Shown here piece by piece: positions 40,542 through 49,361 of a DNA stretch of 64,000 bases (the stretch's first letter is position 1; each line of letters opens with the position of its first letter). A model generated the notes under the pieces. That model was given only the letters and a program-made list of their open reading frames with translations, was not told the origin of the DNA and ran no database searches. Made by a program: the position numbers and the translations under genes. The stretch lies in assembly GCF_022138605.1 (NCBI RefSeq), contig NZ_JACBFS010000001.1, forward strand, positions 1,116,001 to 1,180,000, written 5' to 3'. The DNA comes from Xanthobacter sp. NM-25. Its GTDB lineage: Bacteria > Pseudomonadota > Alphaproteobacteria > Rhizobiales > Xanthobacteraceae.

Positions 40542-43115
40542 TCAGCCGCCGCCCGCCGGCGGCGCCGCATCCGGCACCATGGCGCGGGCCACCACCATGC
40601 GGTCGCGGCCCTCCGCCTTGGCCTGGTAGAGGGCGGCATCGGCGGCGGCCACCAGCTCCTCCACCCGCTCCACGTGCTGCGGGAACACCGCAAGGCCGAC
40701 AGACACGGTCACCTCGTCCAGCACCCCGCCGGGCCACAGCACCTTCAGCCGGCGCACCGCCGACAGCAGGTGATTGGCCACCGCGATGGCCCCGTCGAGC
40801 CCGGTGTCCGGCAGCAGCACCAGGAATTCCTCGCCGCCGTAGCGGCCGACGATGTCGGTGGCCCGGGTCTGCTCCCGCAGCACATCGCCCATGGCCCGCA
40901 GCACGGCGTCGCCGGCCTCGTGGCTGTAGGTGTCGTTGATCCGCTTGAAATGGTCGAGATCGAGCAGCGCCAAAGCGAGCGGATGGCCGCTGCGCAGGGA
41001 GCCCGCCCCCTCCAGCGCCAGCGCGCCCTCCAGGAAACGGCGATTGGCCAGCCCCGTGAGCGGATCGCGCAGCGCCTGGCCGCGCAATTGCTCGCGCAGC
41101 TCGATATTGGCGATGGCCAGGGAGACCTGCTCAGCCAGCATGGTGGCGAGCTGCTGGGCATGGGCATCCCCCACCGCCGGCGTCTCGCGATAGAGCAGGC
41201 CGAGCAACGTGTTCTGGGCGAACAGCGGCTGGCACACATAGTCGGGCGCCGCCTCGCCGCAGCAGCCGGACACATGATTGCAGACCAGGCCGCGGCTGGC
41301 CTCGGATTCGGGAAACACCCGGCCGCGCCGCAGGCCCCAGCACTCATCCGGCGCAAAAGCCGTCACATCCGCCTTCAGCGCGCCCCAGCGGCTGCCGCGC
41401 ACCGCCTGGTCGCGGGCTTTGTTCAGCACGTAAAGCGCCCCTGCCTCGTCCGGGAAGAGACGGGCGGCATAGGTGGTGACGGAGCGGAACACCTCGTCGA
41501 GGCTGTGGCAGGATTGCAGCACGCCGCTGAGCTCGGTCAGCAGCGTGATCTCCCCGGCACGGGCCTCGGCCACGTCGAGCAGGCCGGTCAGGCGGGCATT
41601 GGCTGCCTTAAGGGCGCGCTCGTGCTCCTGCCGCTCGGCCTCGTGCTTCAGCGCATCGGTCTTGTCCTGCACCACCCAGAGGGTGGTTCCACCCCCGGAC
41701 CGGCCATCGCGCAGGGGCCGGGCGAACGCATCCACCGGCACCGGACACCCCTCGGCCCCCTTGAGATGCAGCACCGCGTGGCTCGCATGTCCGGCTTGGA
41801 CCGTGGCCAGCACCTTCTCGAAGGCGGCGACATCGGCCGGGCCGTCCAGCAGCGCCTCCACGTCCAGCCCTTCCAGGCTGTCGCGCTCACGGGCGCACAT
41901 AGCGGCCAGCCTCTGGTTGCCGCGCACCACCGTTCGGCCGCGCAGGAACAGGATGCCGGCCAGGGGATTTTCCACCAGCGCCCGCTGCTCCGCATCAAGG
42001 GCGCTGAGGTTGCCGGACAGCCGGTTGGCCCGCAGCGACACGAACGTCACCAGCGCCAGCAGGAGACTGATGACGCTGCCACCGGCCAGCACCAGCCGGG
42101 GGGTCATGCGGTCCACTTCGTAGACGGAGCCGGCGCGGGCGGCGAAATGCAGCCGCCACAGGCGATCCCCCACCACCAGCGAGCGCTCGGCGCTGATGCC
42201 GATGGGCACCGAGGCCACCGGTGTCACCAGGCTCAGGTTGGGCTCCCGGCTGTCGAACATCAGTGACCCCGGCAGGTCGGGGTCGGCCGGCTCCCAGATG
42301 GGGATGCCCTCGGCGGAGAGCTTGGCGTAGCCGAGATCCACCACCCGCACGATCATCTGCTGCAGGGTCCGCACGTCGAGCACGCCGCGCATGAGGTCAT
42401 TCATGCGATAGACGGCGGCGGCGTAGCCGCGCAGGGCCGCCCGCCGCTGCTCCACGCTCTGCACCGTCAGGCCGGCGCGGTAGATGGGCACCCGCAGAAT
42501 GAAGCCGAGGCCGCCGCTCTGGTCCTGCAGCAGCTTCACCGGTGGGGTGGCGACGATGCGGCCGCTGTCGGCGGCGCGGGCGAGGGAATCGAGCTCCTGC
42601 GGCTTGGAGCCGGGATCGAAGCCGAGCACCATCTCATTGCCGCGCAGCGGCTCCACGAACTCGATGGGGAAATAGACCGGCCGCGCGCCGGCCGGATGAA
42701 CGGTGAAGTCCAAATAGGTGCGGTCCGCCAGGCTGCGGTCGGCCCGCACCTCGGCGATGAAGCTGTCGAGATCCGCCGGCGCCACCTTGCGCAGCACCTG
42801 CAGCGAGTCGAAGCCGGGGTGGCGCCGCATCAGGTCCAGGGTGTCCACATAACGCTGGAACTGGGCGCGATCGATGCGGCCGACGGTGGCATACAGCCCC
42901 TGCATGCTCACCAGGACTTCCGAATGGGTGCGCAGGCGCTCACCCACATCGGTGCTCATGGCGGCGGCATCGGAAGCGAAGCGGGCCTGCGCGTTGGCGT
43001 GCATCACCCGCTCCGCCAGCCGCTGGCCGGCGACGCTGGCCCCAACCCCCACCGCCAGCACCACCGCCGACAGCAGCAGGGCACGGTGCCGCAGCGGCGC
43101 AAACAAATCTGCCAT
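40542..43115 (-). CDS. CHASE-GAF-GGDEF diguanylate cyclase
   Basis: An 857-residue membrane sensor that makes c-di-GMP. An N-terminal helix (LLLSAVVLAVGVGASVAG) leads to a periplasmic CHASE domain (FDSLQVLRKVAPADLDSFIA, ARPVYFPIEFVEP). A second helix follows (LVLAGGSVISLLLALVTFVS), then a PAS-like stretch, a coiled linker and a GAF domain with CNHV and YVCQPLFAQ. The GGDEF domain has DPLTGLANRR and GRYGGEEF, so the active site is intact. RATD nine residues before it is an allosteric I-site. Start MADLFAPL was chosen (AGGGA upstream); MRATG at 43139 is an alternative. Confidence 0.9.
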   Translation of the reverse strand: MADLFAPLRHRALLLSAVVLAVGVGASVAGQRLAERVMHANAQARFASDAAAMSTDVGERLRTHSEVLVSMQGLYATVGRIDRAQFQRYVDTLDLMRRHPGFDSLQVLRKVAPADLDSFIAEVRADRSLADRTYLDFTVHPAGARPVYFPIEFVEPLRGNEMVLGFDPGSKPQELDSLARAADSGRIVATPPVKLLQDQSGGLGFILRVPIYRAGLTVQSVEQRRAALRGYAAAVYRMNDLMRGVLDVRTLQQMIVRVVDLGYAKLSAEGIPIWEPADPDLPGSLMFDSREPNLSLVTPVASVPIGISAERSLVVGDRLWRLHFAARAGSVYEVDRMTPRLVLAGGSVISLLLALVTFVSLRANRLSGNLSALDAEQRALVENPLAGILFLRGRTVVRGNQRLAAMCARERDSLEGLDVEALLDGPADVAAFEKVLATVQAGHASHAVLHLKGAEGCPVPVDAFARPLRDGRSGGGTTLWVVQDKTDALKHEAERQEHERALKAANARLTGLLDVAEARAGEITLLTELSGVLQSCHSLDEVFRSVTTYAARLFPDEAGALYVLNKARDQAVRGSRWGALKADVTAFAPDECWGLRRGRVFPESEASRGLVCNHVSGCCGEAAPDYVCQPLFAQNTLLGLLYRETPAVGDAHAQQLATMLAEQVSLAIANIELREQLRGQALRDPLTGLANRRFLEGALALEGAGSLRSGHPLALALLDLDHFKRINDTYSHEAGDAVLRAMGDVLREQTRATDIVGRYGGEEFLVLLPDTGLDGAIAVANHLLSAVRRLKVLWPGGVLDEVTVSVGLAVFPQHVERVEELVAAADAALYQAKAEGRDRMVVARAMVPDAAPPAGGG

Positions 43116-43211
43116 CCCCAGGTTCCCTGTCGCGCGCATCGGGCGCCCAACTCTCGCCGCGGTGGAATACCATCAATCCGCCGCCTGTCGGAAGAGGCGG
43201 GGCGCCCCCGT

Positions 43212-43925
43212 TCAGTCGGTTGCGTCGGGGTGTGGCGGGAACAGCGCAAGCTGCTGCGCGCGCACCGGAGCGAACGACTGCCGGTGATGCGGGCACGGCC
43301 CCTCCGCCCGCAGGGCGGCAGCGTGCTGGGCGGTACCATAGCCCATGTGGCGTTCAAAGCCGTAGGCGGGAAATGCCGCCCCCAGCCGCGCCATCAGCCG
43401 GTCGCGCACCACCTTGGCGACGATGGAGGCGGCGGCGATGGAGGCGATCAGCCCGTCGCCCCCCACGAAGGTCTCCACCGCGCAGGGGGCCGGCGGCGGA
43501 TCGTTGCCGTCCACCAGCAGCAGAGCGGGACGGCGCGGCAGCCCCTCCACCGCCTTGGCCAGCGCCCACAAGGTGGCCTGGCGGATGTTGTCGCGGTCGA
43601 TCCGGGCCGGCGGCGCCAGGCTCACCGCCACCTCGGCGGTGGCGCAGATCTGCGCATAAAGCGCCTCCCGGCGGGACGCGGTCAGCTTCTTGGAATCGTT
43701 GAGCCCGGCGGGGATGCACGCGGGATCGAGCACCACCGCGGCGGCCACCACCGGGCCGGCCAGCGGCCCGCGCCCCACCTCGTCGGCGCCGGCCACCGGC
43801 ACCAGGCCCTGGGCCATCAGCGCCCGCTCGTGGCTGAAATCCAGCGGCGGAAACAGCGCATCACCCCGTTGCCCGGCCCGCCCACGGCCCGTGCCGCGCT
43901 GTGCTCCCGCGCTTTTCGCCCGCAT
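43212..43925 (-). CDS. rnhB: ribonuclease HII
   Basis: A 237-residue RNase HII that removes ribonucleotides from DNA. The active-site start GADEVGRGPLAGPVVAAAVV supplies Asp and Glu. LNDSKKLTASRREALYAQI, VDGNDPPP, the IAAASIVAKVVRDRLM helix and YGFERHMGYGT are further conserved parts. A basic N-terminal extension of about 45 residues precedes the catalytic core. The diguanylate cyclase gene follows on the same strand after 96 bases. Confidence 0.95.
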   Translation of the reverse strand: MRAKSAGAQRGTGRGRAGQRGDALFPPLDFSHERALMAQGLVPVAGADEVGRGPLAGPVVAAAVVLDPACIPAGLNDSKKLTASRREALYAQICATAEVAVSLAPPARIDRDNIRQATLWALAKAVEGLPRRPALLLVDGNDPPPAPCAVETFVGGDGLIASIAAASIVAKVVRDRLMARLGAAFPAYGFERHMGYGTAQHAAALRAEGPCPHHRQSFAPVRAQQLALFPPHPDATD

Positions 43926-44101
43926 CGTCCCTCGGCTCCCGGTCCCGGCGCAATTGCGCCGCCAGCGGCTGATAGCACGAAAGGCAGGGGCCCGGCGCGC
44001 CCCCCTGCCGCAGGGGTGGCGGGGGATGGGCAGCGGCGTTGCCAGGGTGTAATTCCAGATCAGACATGCAAGGGCGCGCTCGCCGCGCGGGAGATCTCAG
44101 G

Positions 44102-45025
44102 ATGCGTTGGGAAGACTACCGCTCCAGCGACAATGTGGAGGATCGGCGCGGCAGCGGCGGCGGCGGCGGCTTCCGCATGCCAGGCGGCCGCGGCGGCCTC
44201 GGCATCGGCACCATCATCGTGGTCGGCCTGATCGGCTGGGCGCTGGGCATCAATCCCGCCATCCTCATCGGCGGGCTGGAAGCCATCAACGGCGGGGGCG
44301 GACAGCAGCAATATGCCCCGCAGCAGCGCCAATCGGCCCCGCAATCGTCGGCCCAGGGCAACGGCACGCAGGCGGCGCCGAAGGATCAGCTCGGCCGCTT
44401 CGCCGCCACCGTTCTGGCGCAGACCGAGGACGTGTGGACCGACATCTTCCGCGCCCAGGGCAAGACCTATCAGGACCCCAAGCTGGTGCTGTTCTCCGGC
44501 GCCACCCGCTCGGCCTGCGGCGGCGCGCAGTCGGCCATGGGGCCGTTCTATTGCCCGCTGGATCAGAAGGTCTATCTCGACCTCTCCTTCTTCCAGGAGA
44601 TGAAGACCCGCTTCAACGCCCCGGGTGATTTCGCCGCCGCCTACGTGATCGCCCATGAGGTGGGCCACCACGTGGAGAACCTCATCGGCATCCTGCCCAA
44701 GGTGCAGCAGGCGCAGGCCCGCGCCACCTCGAAGGCGGAGGCCAACGACCTCTCGGTGCGGGTGGAGCTGATGGCCGATTGCCTCGCCGGCGTGTGGGCC
44801 TACCACGCCGATGCCCGCGCCAAAATCCTCGAGCAGGGTGACGTGGAAGAGGCCCTCAACGCCGCCAGCGCCATCGGTGATGATCGCCTGCAGAAGCAGG
44901 CCCAGGGCTATGCCGTGCCCGACAGTTTCACCCATGGCACGTCGCGCCAGCGGGTCACTTGGTTCACCCGCGGGCTCAAGACCGGCTCCATGCAGCAGTG
45001 CAATACCTTTGACGGCGGGATATGA
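44102..45025 (+). CDS. neutral zinc metallopeptidase (YpfJ family)
   Basis: A 307-residue membrane-anchored protein. MRWEDYRSSDNVEDRRG and a Gly-rich stretch precede one helix (GIGTIIVVGLIGWALGINPA) and a Gln-rich linker. The zinc site is IAHEVGHHVEN (HExxH), with a distal acidic ligand likely in ELMADCLAGVWAYH. GPFYCPLDQKVYLDLSFF and RQRVTWFTRGLKTG are family signatures. The substrate is unknown. The start MRWEDY is preferred over an upstream ATG. It is divergent from rnhB. Confidence 0.92.
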   Translation: MRWEDYRSSDNVEDRRGSGGGGGFRMPGGRGGLGIGTIIVVGLIGWALGINPAILIGGLEAINGGGGQQQYAPQQRQSAPQSSAQGNGTQAAPKDQLGRFAATVLAQTEDVWTDIFRAQGKTYQDPKLVLFSGATRSACGGAQSAMGPFYCPLDQKVYLDLSFFQEMKTRFNAPGDFAAAYVIAHEVGHHVENLIGILPKVQQAQARATSKAEANDLSVRVELMADCLAGVWAYHADARAKILEQGDVEEALNAASAIGDDRLQKQAQGYAVPDSFTHGTSRQRVTWFTRGLKTGSMQQCNTFDGGI

Positions 45026-45207
45026 TCTGAACGCATGGCTGTATCGCGTCGGGCACATCCTGCCTTGCGAAAGGCGAGACGCCTGTAGCAATCTTTGGTT
45101 GCAGAAGACGCCGCCGCGATCCCGCCTGGCGCGCCCGGCCCGTGTCCTCCGCCACGGGCCACAGGGCCGAGGCGGGACGCGCGCGGCGCCGGCGATAGGG
45201 GAACGCC

Positions 45208-46824
45208 ATGCCCGCAGAGCTGCCCACTGACATCGTGTTCAATCAGTCGCCGCCGTTCGAGAACATTAATCTCGCCAGCCAGGATCTGCCGCTCATGGCC
45301 TGCGCGGCGGCCATGGGCAATGGCGAGGACCTGGTGACCTTCGGGGCCGAATGGGGCGCCGCCGACCAGTTCGCCCTCGGCCGGCTTGCCAATGAGAATC
45401 CCCCCATCCTGCACACCCACGACGCCCAGGGGCGGCGGTGCGACATGGTGGAGTTTCATCCCGCCTACCACACCCTGATGGCCCAGAGCATGAGCGCCGG
45501 GCTGCACTGCTCCAGCTGGGAGATCGCTGGCGGGCCGGCCCACGGGCGCCGCGCCGCCCACCTCTATCTGGTGAGCCAGGTGGAGGCCGGCCACGTCTGC
45601 CCGCTGACCATGACCCATGCGGCACCCGCCGCCCTCGCCGCCGCGCCCCATCTGCTGCGGGACTGGCTGCCGCGCATCCGCTCGCGCTCCTATGACGGCC
45701 GCTTCCTGCCGTTCTGGGAAAAGGCCAGCGTGACCATCGGCATGGGCATGACCGAGAAGCAGGGCGGCACCGACGTGCGCGCCAACATCACCCGGGCGGA
45801 GCCGGTGGCGGGAGACGAATATGCCATCACCGGCCACAAATGGTTCTTCTCCGCCCCCATGAGCGACGCCTTCCTGGTGCTGGCGCAGGCGCCGCGCGGG
45901 CTGACCTGCTTCCTCATGCCCCGCTTCCGCCCGGACGGCAGCGTCAACGCCATCCATCTGGTGCGTTTGAAGCGCAAGCTGGGCAACCGCGCCAATGCCT
46001 CCTCCGAGGTGGAATTCGACCGCGCCTTCGCCTGGCGGGTGGGCGAAGAGGGCCGCGGCATCCGCACCATCATCGAGATGGTCCAGCGCACCCGGCTCGA
46101 CTGCGCGGTGTCCTCCGCCGGTGTCATGCGCATCGCCCTCAGCCTCGCTTTGCACCATGCCCGCCACCGCACGGTGTTCCAGAAGCGGCTGGTGGACCAG
46201 CCGGCCATGACCATGGTGCTGGCCGATCTTGCCCTGGAGGCGGAGGCCGCGACCGCGCTCACCCTGCGACTGGCCTGCAGCTTCGACACCCACCAGGGCG
46301 AGGAGGGCGCCCGTGCCCGCCTGCTCACTCCGGCGGTCAAGTTCGCCGTATGCAAGGCCGCCCCCGGCTTCGTGTTCGAGGCCATGGAGGCGCTGGGCGG
46401 CAATGGCTATGTCGAGGACGGCATGCTGCCGCGCCTGTATCGCGAGGCTCCGGTCAACGCCATCTGGGAGGGCAGCGGCAACGTCATGGCCCTCGACCTG
46501 CTGCGCGCCACCGCCCACGAACCGGACAGCCTGCAACAAGTGCTGGCGGAGCTGAAGAAGGAGGCCGCCGGCCTGCCCGGCGCGGATGCCGCGGCGGAGG
46601 AGATCGCGGCCCTGGTGCGCGGCAGCGCCGCGGAGGCCCACGCCCGCCGCGCCTGCCATCTGCTGGCCACCCTGGCGGCCACCGCCGCCCTGGTGCAGAC
46701 CGCCCCCGCCGCCATCGCCGAAACCTTCGCCCGCACCCGGCTGAAGGCGCCGCGGGCGCTGTTCGGCGCCAACGACGTCGCCCCCGTGGCGGCGCTGCTG
46801 CTCGACCGGGCGCTGGCGAGCTAA
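45208..46824 (+). CDS. AidB-like acyl-CoA dehydrogenase family protein
   Basis: A 538-residue flavoprotein of the AidB group. FNQSPPFENINLASQDLPLM at the N-terminus and MGMTEKQGGTDVRANITRAE, HKWFFSAPMSDAFLVLAQAP, LKRKLGNRANASSEVEFDRA and EALGGNGYVEDGMLPRLYRE followed by APVNAIWEGSGNVMALDLLR match AidB rather than ordinary acyl-CoA dehydrogenases. E. coli AidB belongs to the Ada alkylation response and binds DNA, with weak isovaleryl-CoA dehydrogenase activity. No ada or alkB gene is nearby, so regulation by alkylation is not shown here. Confidence 0.9.
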   Translation: MPAELPTDIVFNQSPPFENINLASQDLPLMACAAAMGNGEDLVTFGAEWGAADQFALGRLANENPPILHTHDAQGRRCDMVEFHPAYHTLMAQSMSAGLHCSSWEIAGGPAHGRRAAHLYLVSQVEAGHVCPLTMTHAAPAALAAAPHLLRDWLPRIRSRSYDGRFLPFWEKASVTIGMGMTEKQGGTDVRANITRAEPVAGDEYAITGHKWFFSAPMSDAFLVLAQAPRGLTCFLMPRFRPDGSVNAIHLVRLKRKLGNRANASSEVEFDRAFAWRVGEEGRGIRTIIEMVQRTRLDCAVSSAGVMRIALSLALHHARHRTVFQKRLVDQPAMTMVLADLALEAEAATALTLRLACSFDTHQGEEGARARLLTPAVKFAVCKAAPGFVFEAMEALGGNGYVEDGMLPRLYREAPVNAIWEGSGNVMALDLLRATAHEPDSLQQVLAELKKEAAGLPGADAAAEEIAALVRGSAAEAHARRACHLLATLAATAALVQTAPAAIAETFARTRLKAPRALFGANDVAPVAALLLDRALAS

Positions 46825-47148
46825 GACGCCGCGGCCGCCCGAGTCAGCCGAAAGGTCCGCGCCAACGCACGTGCTGAAGCCCTTGCCGAAGCACTTGCCA
46901 AGGCACTTGCCAAAGCACTTGCGGCAACCGGCGCGGCATGCGAAGGAATCGCCGCACCCCCGCGGCGAAGACTGGCGGTTTGGTCTGGACCTGCGGAGCC
47001 GACCATTGAAACCATCTCGCGCGTTCGCTATAGGGGCGGTCAACTCATCCGAAGGGCCCTCGGGCCGCACCCTCGGCTGCGGCCGTGGGCGGCATCGCCT
47101 GCAGCCGGTGCGGCGGGAGCGGCCGAGTTTACGAAGAGGCAGCAGTCC
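46825..47148. other. intergenic region before acpXL with 12-bp repeats
   Basis: A 324-base gap. Four near-identical 12-base units lie at 46877-46924: AAGCCCTTGCCG, AAGCACTTGCCA, AGGCACTTGCCA and AAGCACTTGCGG. The acpXL promoter follows at 47006-47034. Read on the minus strand the repeat gives an Ala/Ser/Leu pattern, but there is no start or stop context for a gene. Confidence 0.7.
47006..47034 (+). promoter_or_regulatory. sigma-70 promoter of the acpXL operon
   Basis: TTGAAA (47006-47011), 17 bases, then TATAGG (47029-47034). The leader would be about 110 bases. Confidence 0.6.
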
Positions 47149-47430
47149 ATGTCTTCCACGTTCGACACGGTGGCCAACATCATCGCGGAAACGTGTGATA
47201 TCCCGCGGGACACCATCACGCCGGACAGCCACGCCATCGACGATCTGGGCATCGACAGCCTCGACTTCCTGGATATCGCCTTCGCCATCGACAAGGCCTT
47301 CGGCATCAAGCTGCCGCTGGAGCAGTGGACGCAGGAAGTCAACGACGGCAAGGCCACGACCGAGCAGTATTTCGTGCTCAAGAACCTCTGCGCGCGCATC
47401 GACGAGCTGGTCGCTGCCAAAGCCGCGTGA
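47149..47430 (+). CDS. acpXL: acyl carrier protein AcpXL
   Basis: A 93-residue specialised acyl carrier protein that carries the C28-type (27-hydroxyoctacosanoic) chain to lipid A. The phosphopantetheine site is DDLGIDSLDFLDIAF, with Ser37. EQWTQEVNDGKATTEQYFVL is characteristic of AcpXL rather than the general AcpP. It is the first gene of the very-long-chain fatty acid cluster and is followed by fabZXL after 15 bases. Confidence 0.96.
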   Translation: MSSTFDTVANIIAETCDIPRDTITPDSHAIDDLGIDSLDFLDIAFAIDKAFGIKLPLEQWTQEVNDGKATTEQYFVLKNLCARIDELVAAKAA

Positions 47431-47445
47431 GGGCAGGCGGAGCTG

Positions 47446-47919
47446 ATGCGTCCTGAAGTCTTCAAGATGATCGACCGGGTCGTGGCTATCGACCCGGCGC
47501 TCAATAAGATCCATTGCCAGGGCCTGGTGCCGCAGGAAAGCTCCATCTTCGAGGGGCACTTCCCCGGTCATCCCATCATGCCCGGCGTGCTCCTCATCGA
47601 GGCCATGGCGCAGACCACAGGATGGCTCATCCTGGCGCGCAACCGCTTCGAGAAGATGCCTTTCCTCGCCACCGTGAAGGAAGGCAAGCTGCGCACCTTC
47701 GTGGTGCCCGGACAGAATCTCGACCTTTATTCCGAGGTGCTGCACGAGGGCTCCGGCTTCGTCGTGGCCCGCACCCAGGGCCTCATCGAAGGCAAGCTGA
47801 TCTGCAACGCCGAGCTCACCTTCCGCGTGCTCCCCTGGCCGGAAGGCAAGATGAAGGCGGTGGTCCTGAAGGTGGCCGAGCACGTTAACTTTCCCCTGAC
47901 GGACATCGCCAATGCCTGA
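47446..47919 (+). CDS. fabZXL: 3-hydroxyacyl-ACP dehydratase FabZ-like (FabZXL)
   Basis: A 157-residue hot-dog dehydratase. The active site is EGHFPGHPIMPGVLLIEAMA, with His38 and Glu52. It removes water from 3-hydroxyacyl-AcpXL during elongation of the lipid A very-long-chain acyl group. It is shorter at the N-terminus than FabA and lacks FabA isomerase features. Its last eight bases overlap the fabF2XL start. Confidence 0.94.
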   Translation: MRPEVFKMIDRVVAIDPALNKIHCQGLVPQESSIFEGHFPGHPIMPGVLLIEAMAQTTGWLILARNRFEKMPFLATVKEGKLRTFVVPGQNLDLYSEVLHEGSGFVVARTQGLIEGKLICNAELTFRVLPWPEGKMKAVVLKVAEHVNFPLTDIANA

Positions 47920-49099
47920 AGCGCGCGCCAAACGGCGTGAGGTGTGGATTACGGGCATTGGTCTCGTATCCTCCCTCGGTGAGGGCCTTGAGGCCCATTG
48001 GGAAGCTCTGACGCAGGGTCAGGCCCCCGTCACCGACGCGACCACGTTCGCGCCGTACGTGGTGCATCCCCTGGTCAAGGTCAGCTTCGACAGCCAGATC
48101 CCCAAAAGGGGCGATCAGCGGCAGATGGAGCCGTGGCAGCGCATCGGCACCTATGCGGCCGGCCTCGCCCTCGATGCCGCCGGCATCGCCAAGAATGTCG
48201 ACATCCTGTCGAAGACCGACATGGTGGTGGCGGCGGGCGGCGGCGAGCGCGACTTCGCGGTGGATGCGGCCATCCTCAACGATCTGGCCACCTCCAACGA
48301 CGCCGGCCGGCTGCTCAACGAGCGCCTGCTGTCGGACCTGCGCCCCACCCTGTCGCTGGCGCAGCTCTCCAACCTGCTCGCCGGCAACATCTCCATCGTG
48401 CACGGCGTCACCGGCTCCTCCCGCACCTTCATGGGCGAGGAGAGCTCGGGCGTGGACGCGGTGCGGGTGGCCTATTCGCGCATCGCCTCCGGACAGAGCG
48501 AAATCGGCCTCGTCGGCGGCGCCTACAATGCCGAGCGTGAGGACACACTGCTCCTCAACGATCTCGACGATTTCTGCATGAAGGGCGCGCCGCGTCCGGT
48601 GTTCAGCAGCCCCGAGCCGGGCATTGCCGCCGGCTCCATGGGCGCCTTCCTGGTGCTGGAATCGCCCGAGCACGCCACCGCGCGCGGCGCCACCCCCATC
48701 GCCAAGATCTCCGGCGTGTGGTCTGAACGGGCCCGCCGCCAGGTGGAAGGGGCCATCAAGGACAAGGTCCGCGCGCTCCTCACCACCGCGGGCACCGCGG
48801 CCGGCACCGCCATCATGTCCGGCGCCTCGGGCGCGCGCGGCGCCACCGCGCCGGAAGCCGAGGTGCTGGCCGCCACCGGCCTGCCGGTGCGCTCCATCGC
48901 CAACCGGCTCGGCCACGGCTTCGAGGCCCAGTTCATCGCCGGCCTGGCGCTCGCGGCGCTGTGCGTCTCCAAGGGTGCCCTGTTCCCCGCCCTTCCCACC
49001 GATCCCGCCGAGACCGGCGGCGATGCGGTGAACCGGGTGGTGGTCACCGGCGTCGGCCACTGGCGCGGCGAAGGCGCGGGCGTGGTCGAGAAGGTCTGA
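47912..49099 (+). CDS. fabF2XL: ketosynthase-like protein FabF2XL, catalytically degenerate
   Basis: A 395-residue thiolase-fold protein of the FabF family. VWITGIGLVSSLGEGLEAHW and SSGVDAVRVAYSRIASGQSE followed by IGLVGGAYN show the fold. The nucleophile segment that reads TAC-SG in active enzymes reads GEESSG here; by my alignment Cys is replaced by Glu177. The HGT-T motif with the first catalytic His is also absent, while a His persists in NRLGHGFEAQF. This resembles chain-length factors that pair with an active ketosynthase, and the intact FabF1XL is encoded next. An intrinsic-terminator-like hairpin follows. Confidence 0.9.
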   Translation: MPEARAKRREVWITGIGLVSSLGEGLEAHWEALTQGQAPVTDATTFAPYVVHPLVKVSFDSQIPKRGDQRQMEPWQRIGTYAAGLALDAAGIAKNVDILSKTDMVVAAGGGERDFAVDAAILNDLATSNDAGRLLNERLLSDLRPTLSLAQLSNLLAGNISIVHGVTGSSRTFMGEESSGVDAVRVAYSRIASGQSEIGLVGGAYNAEREDTLLLNDLDDFCMKGAPRPVFSSPEPGIAAGSMGAFLVLESPEHATARGATPIAKISGVWSERARRQVEGAIKDKVRALLTTAGTAAGTAIMSGASGARGATAPEAEVLAATGLPVRSIANRLGHGFEAQFIAGLALAALCVSKGALFPALPTDPAETGGDAVNRVVVTGVGHWRGEGAGVVEKV

Positions 49100-49130
49100 T
49101 CCTTCCCGCTCCGCGCAACCCTTGAACCGG

Positions 49131-49157
49131 GGTCCGGCCATGCGCGCCGGGCCTTTT
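49131..49157 (+). terminator. terminator-like hairpin inside the lipid A cluster
   Basis: GGTCCGGC (49131-49138) pairs with GCCGGGCC (49146-49153), with one G-U pair and a seven-base loop, followed by TTTT. It lies 31 bases after the fabF2XL stop and 205 bases before fabF1XL, so it may reduce downstream transcription. Confidence 0.7.
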
Positions 49158-49361
49158 GCCGTTCAAGCCCCCTCGCCGCTGTGCGGTGATCGGGGCGAAA
49201 CGACCGCTGCCGGGCCCCTCATTTACCTTGAGTGCGGCTTCGGCGTATTTTCCGGCGAGATCGGCCGCCGGCAGCGCGCTTTCCAAGCGATTCGCGCCGG
49301 GCCGATCTTCGCCATCCACGTGCGCCTGGGGCGGGCGCGCCTCACATCGGGGAGCCGCGAC

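Noticed and set aside
49122..49361. N-terminal extension of FabF1XL by 80 residues
   Set aside because: It spans a terminator hairpin and has no ketosynthase character. MTQAHLDKFG has a ribosome-binding site and fits family length.
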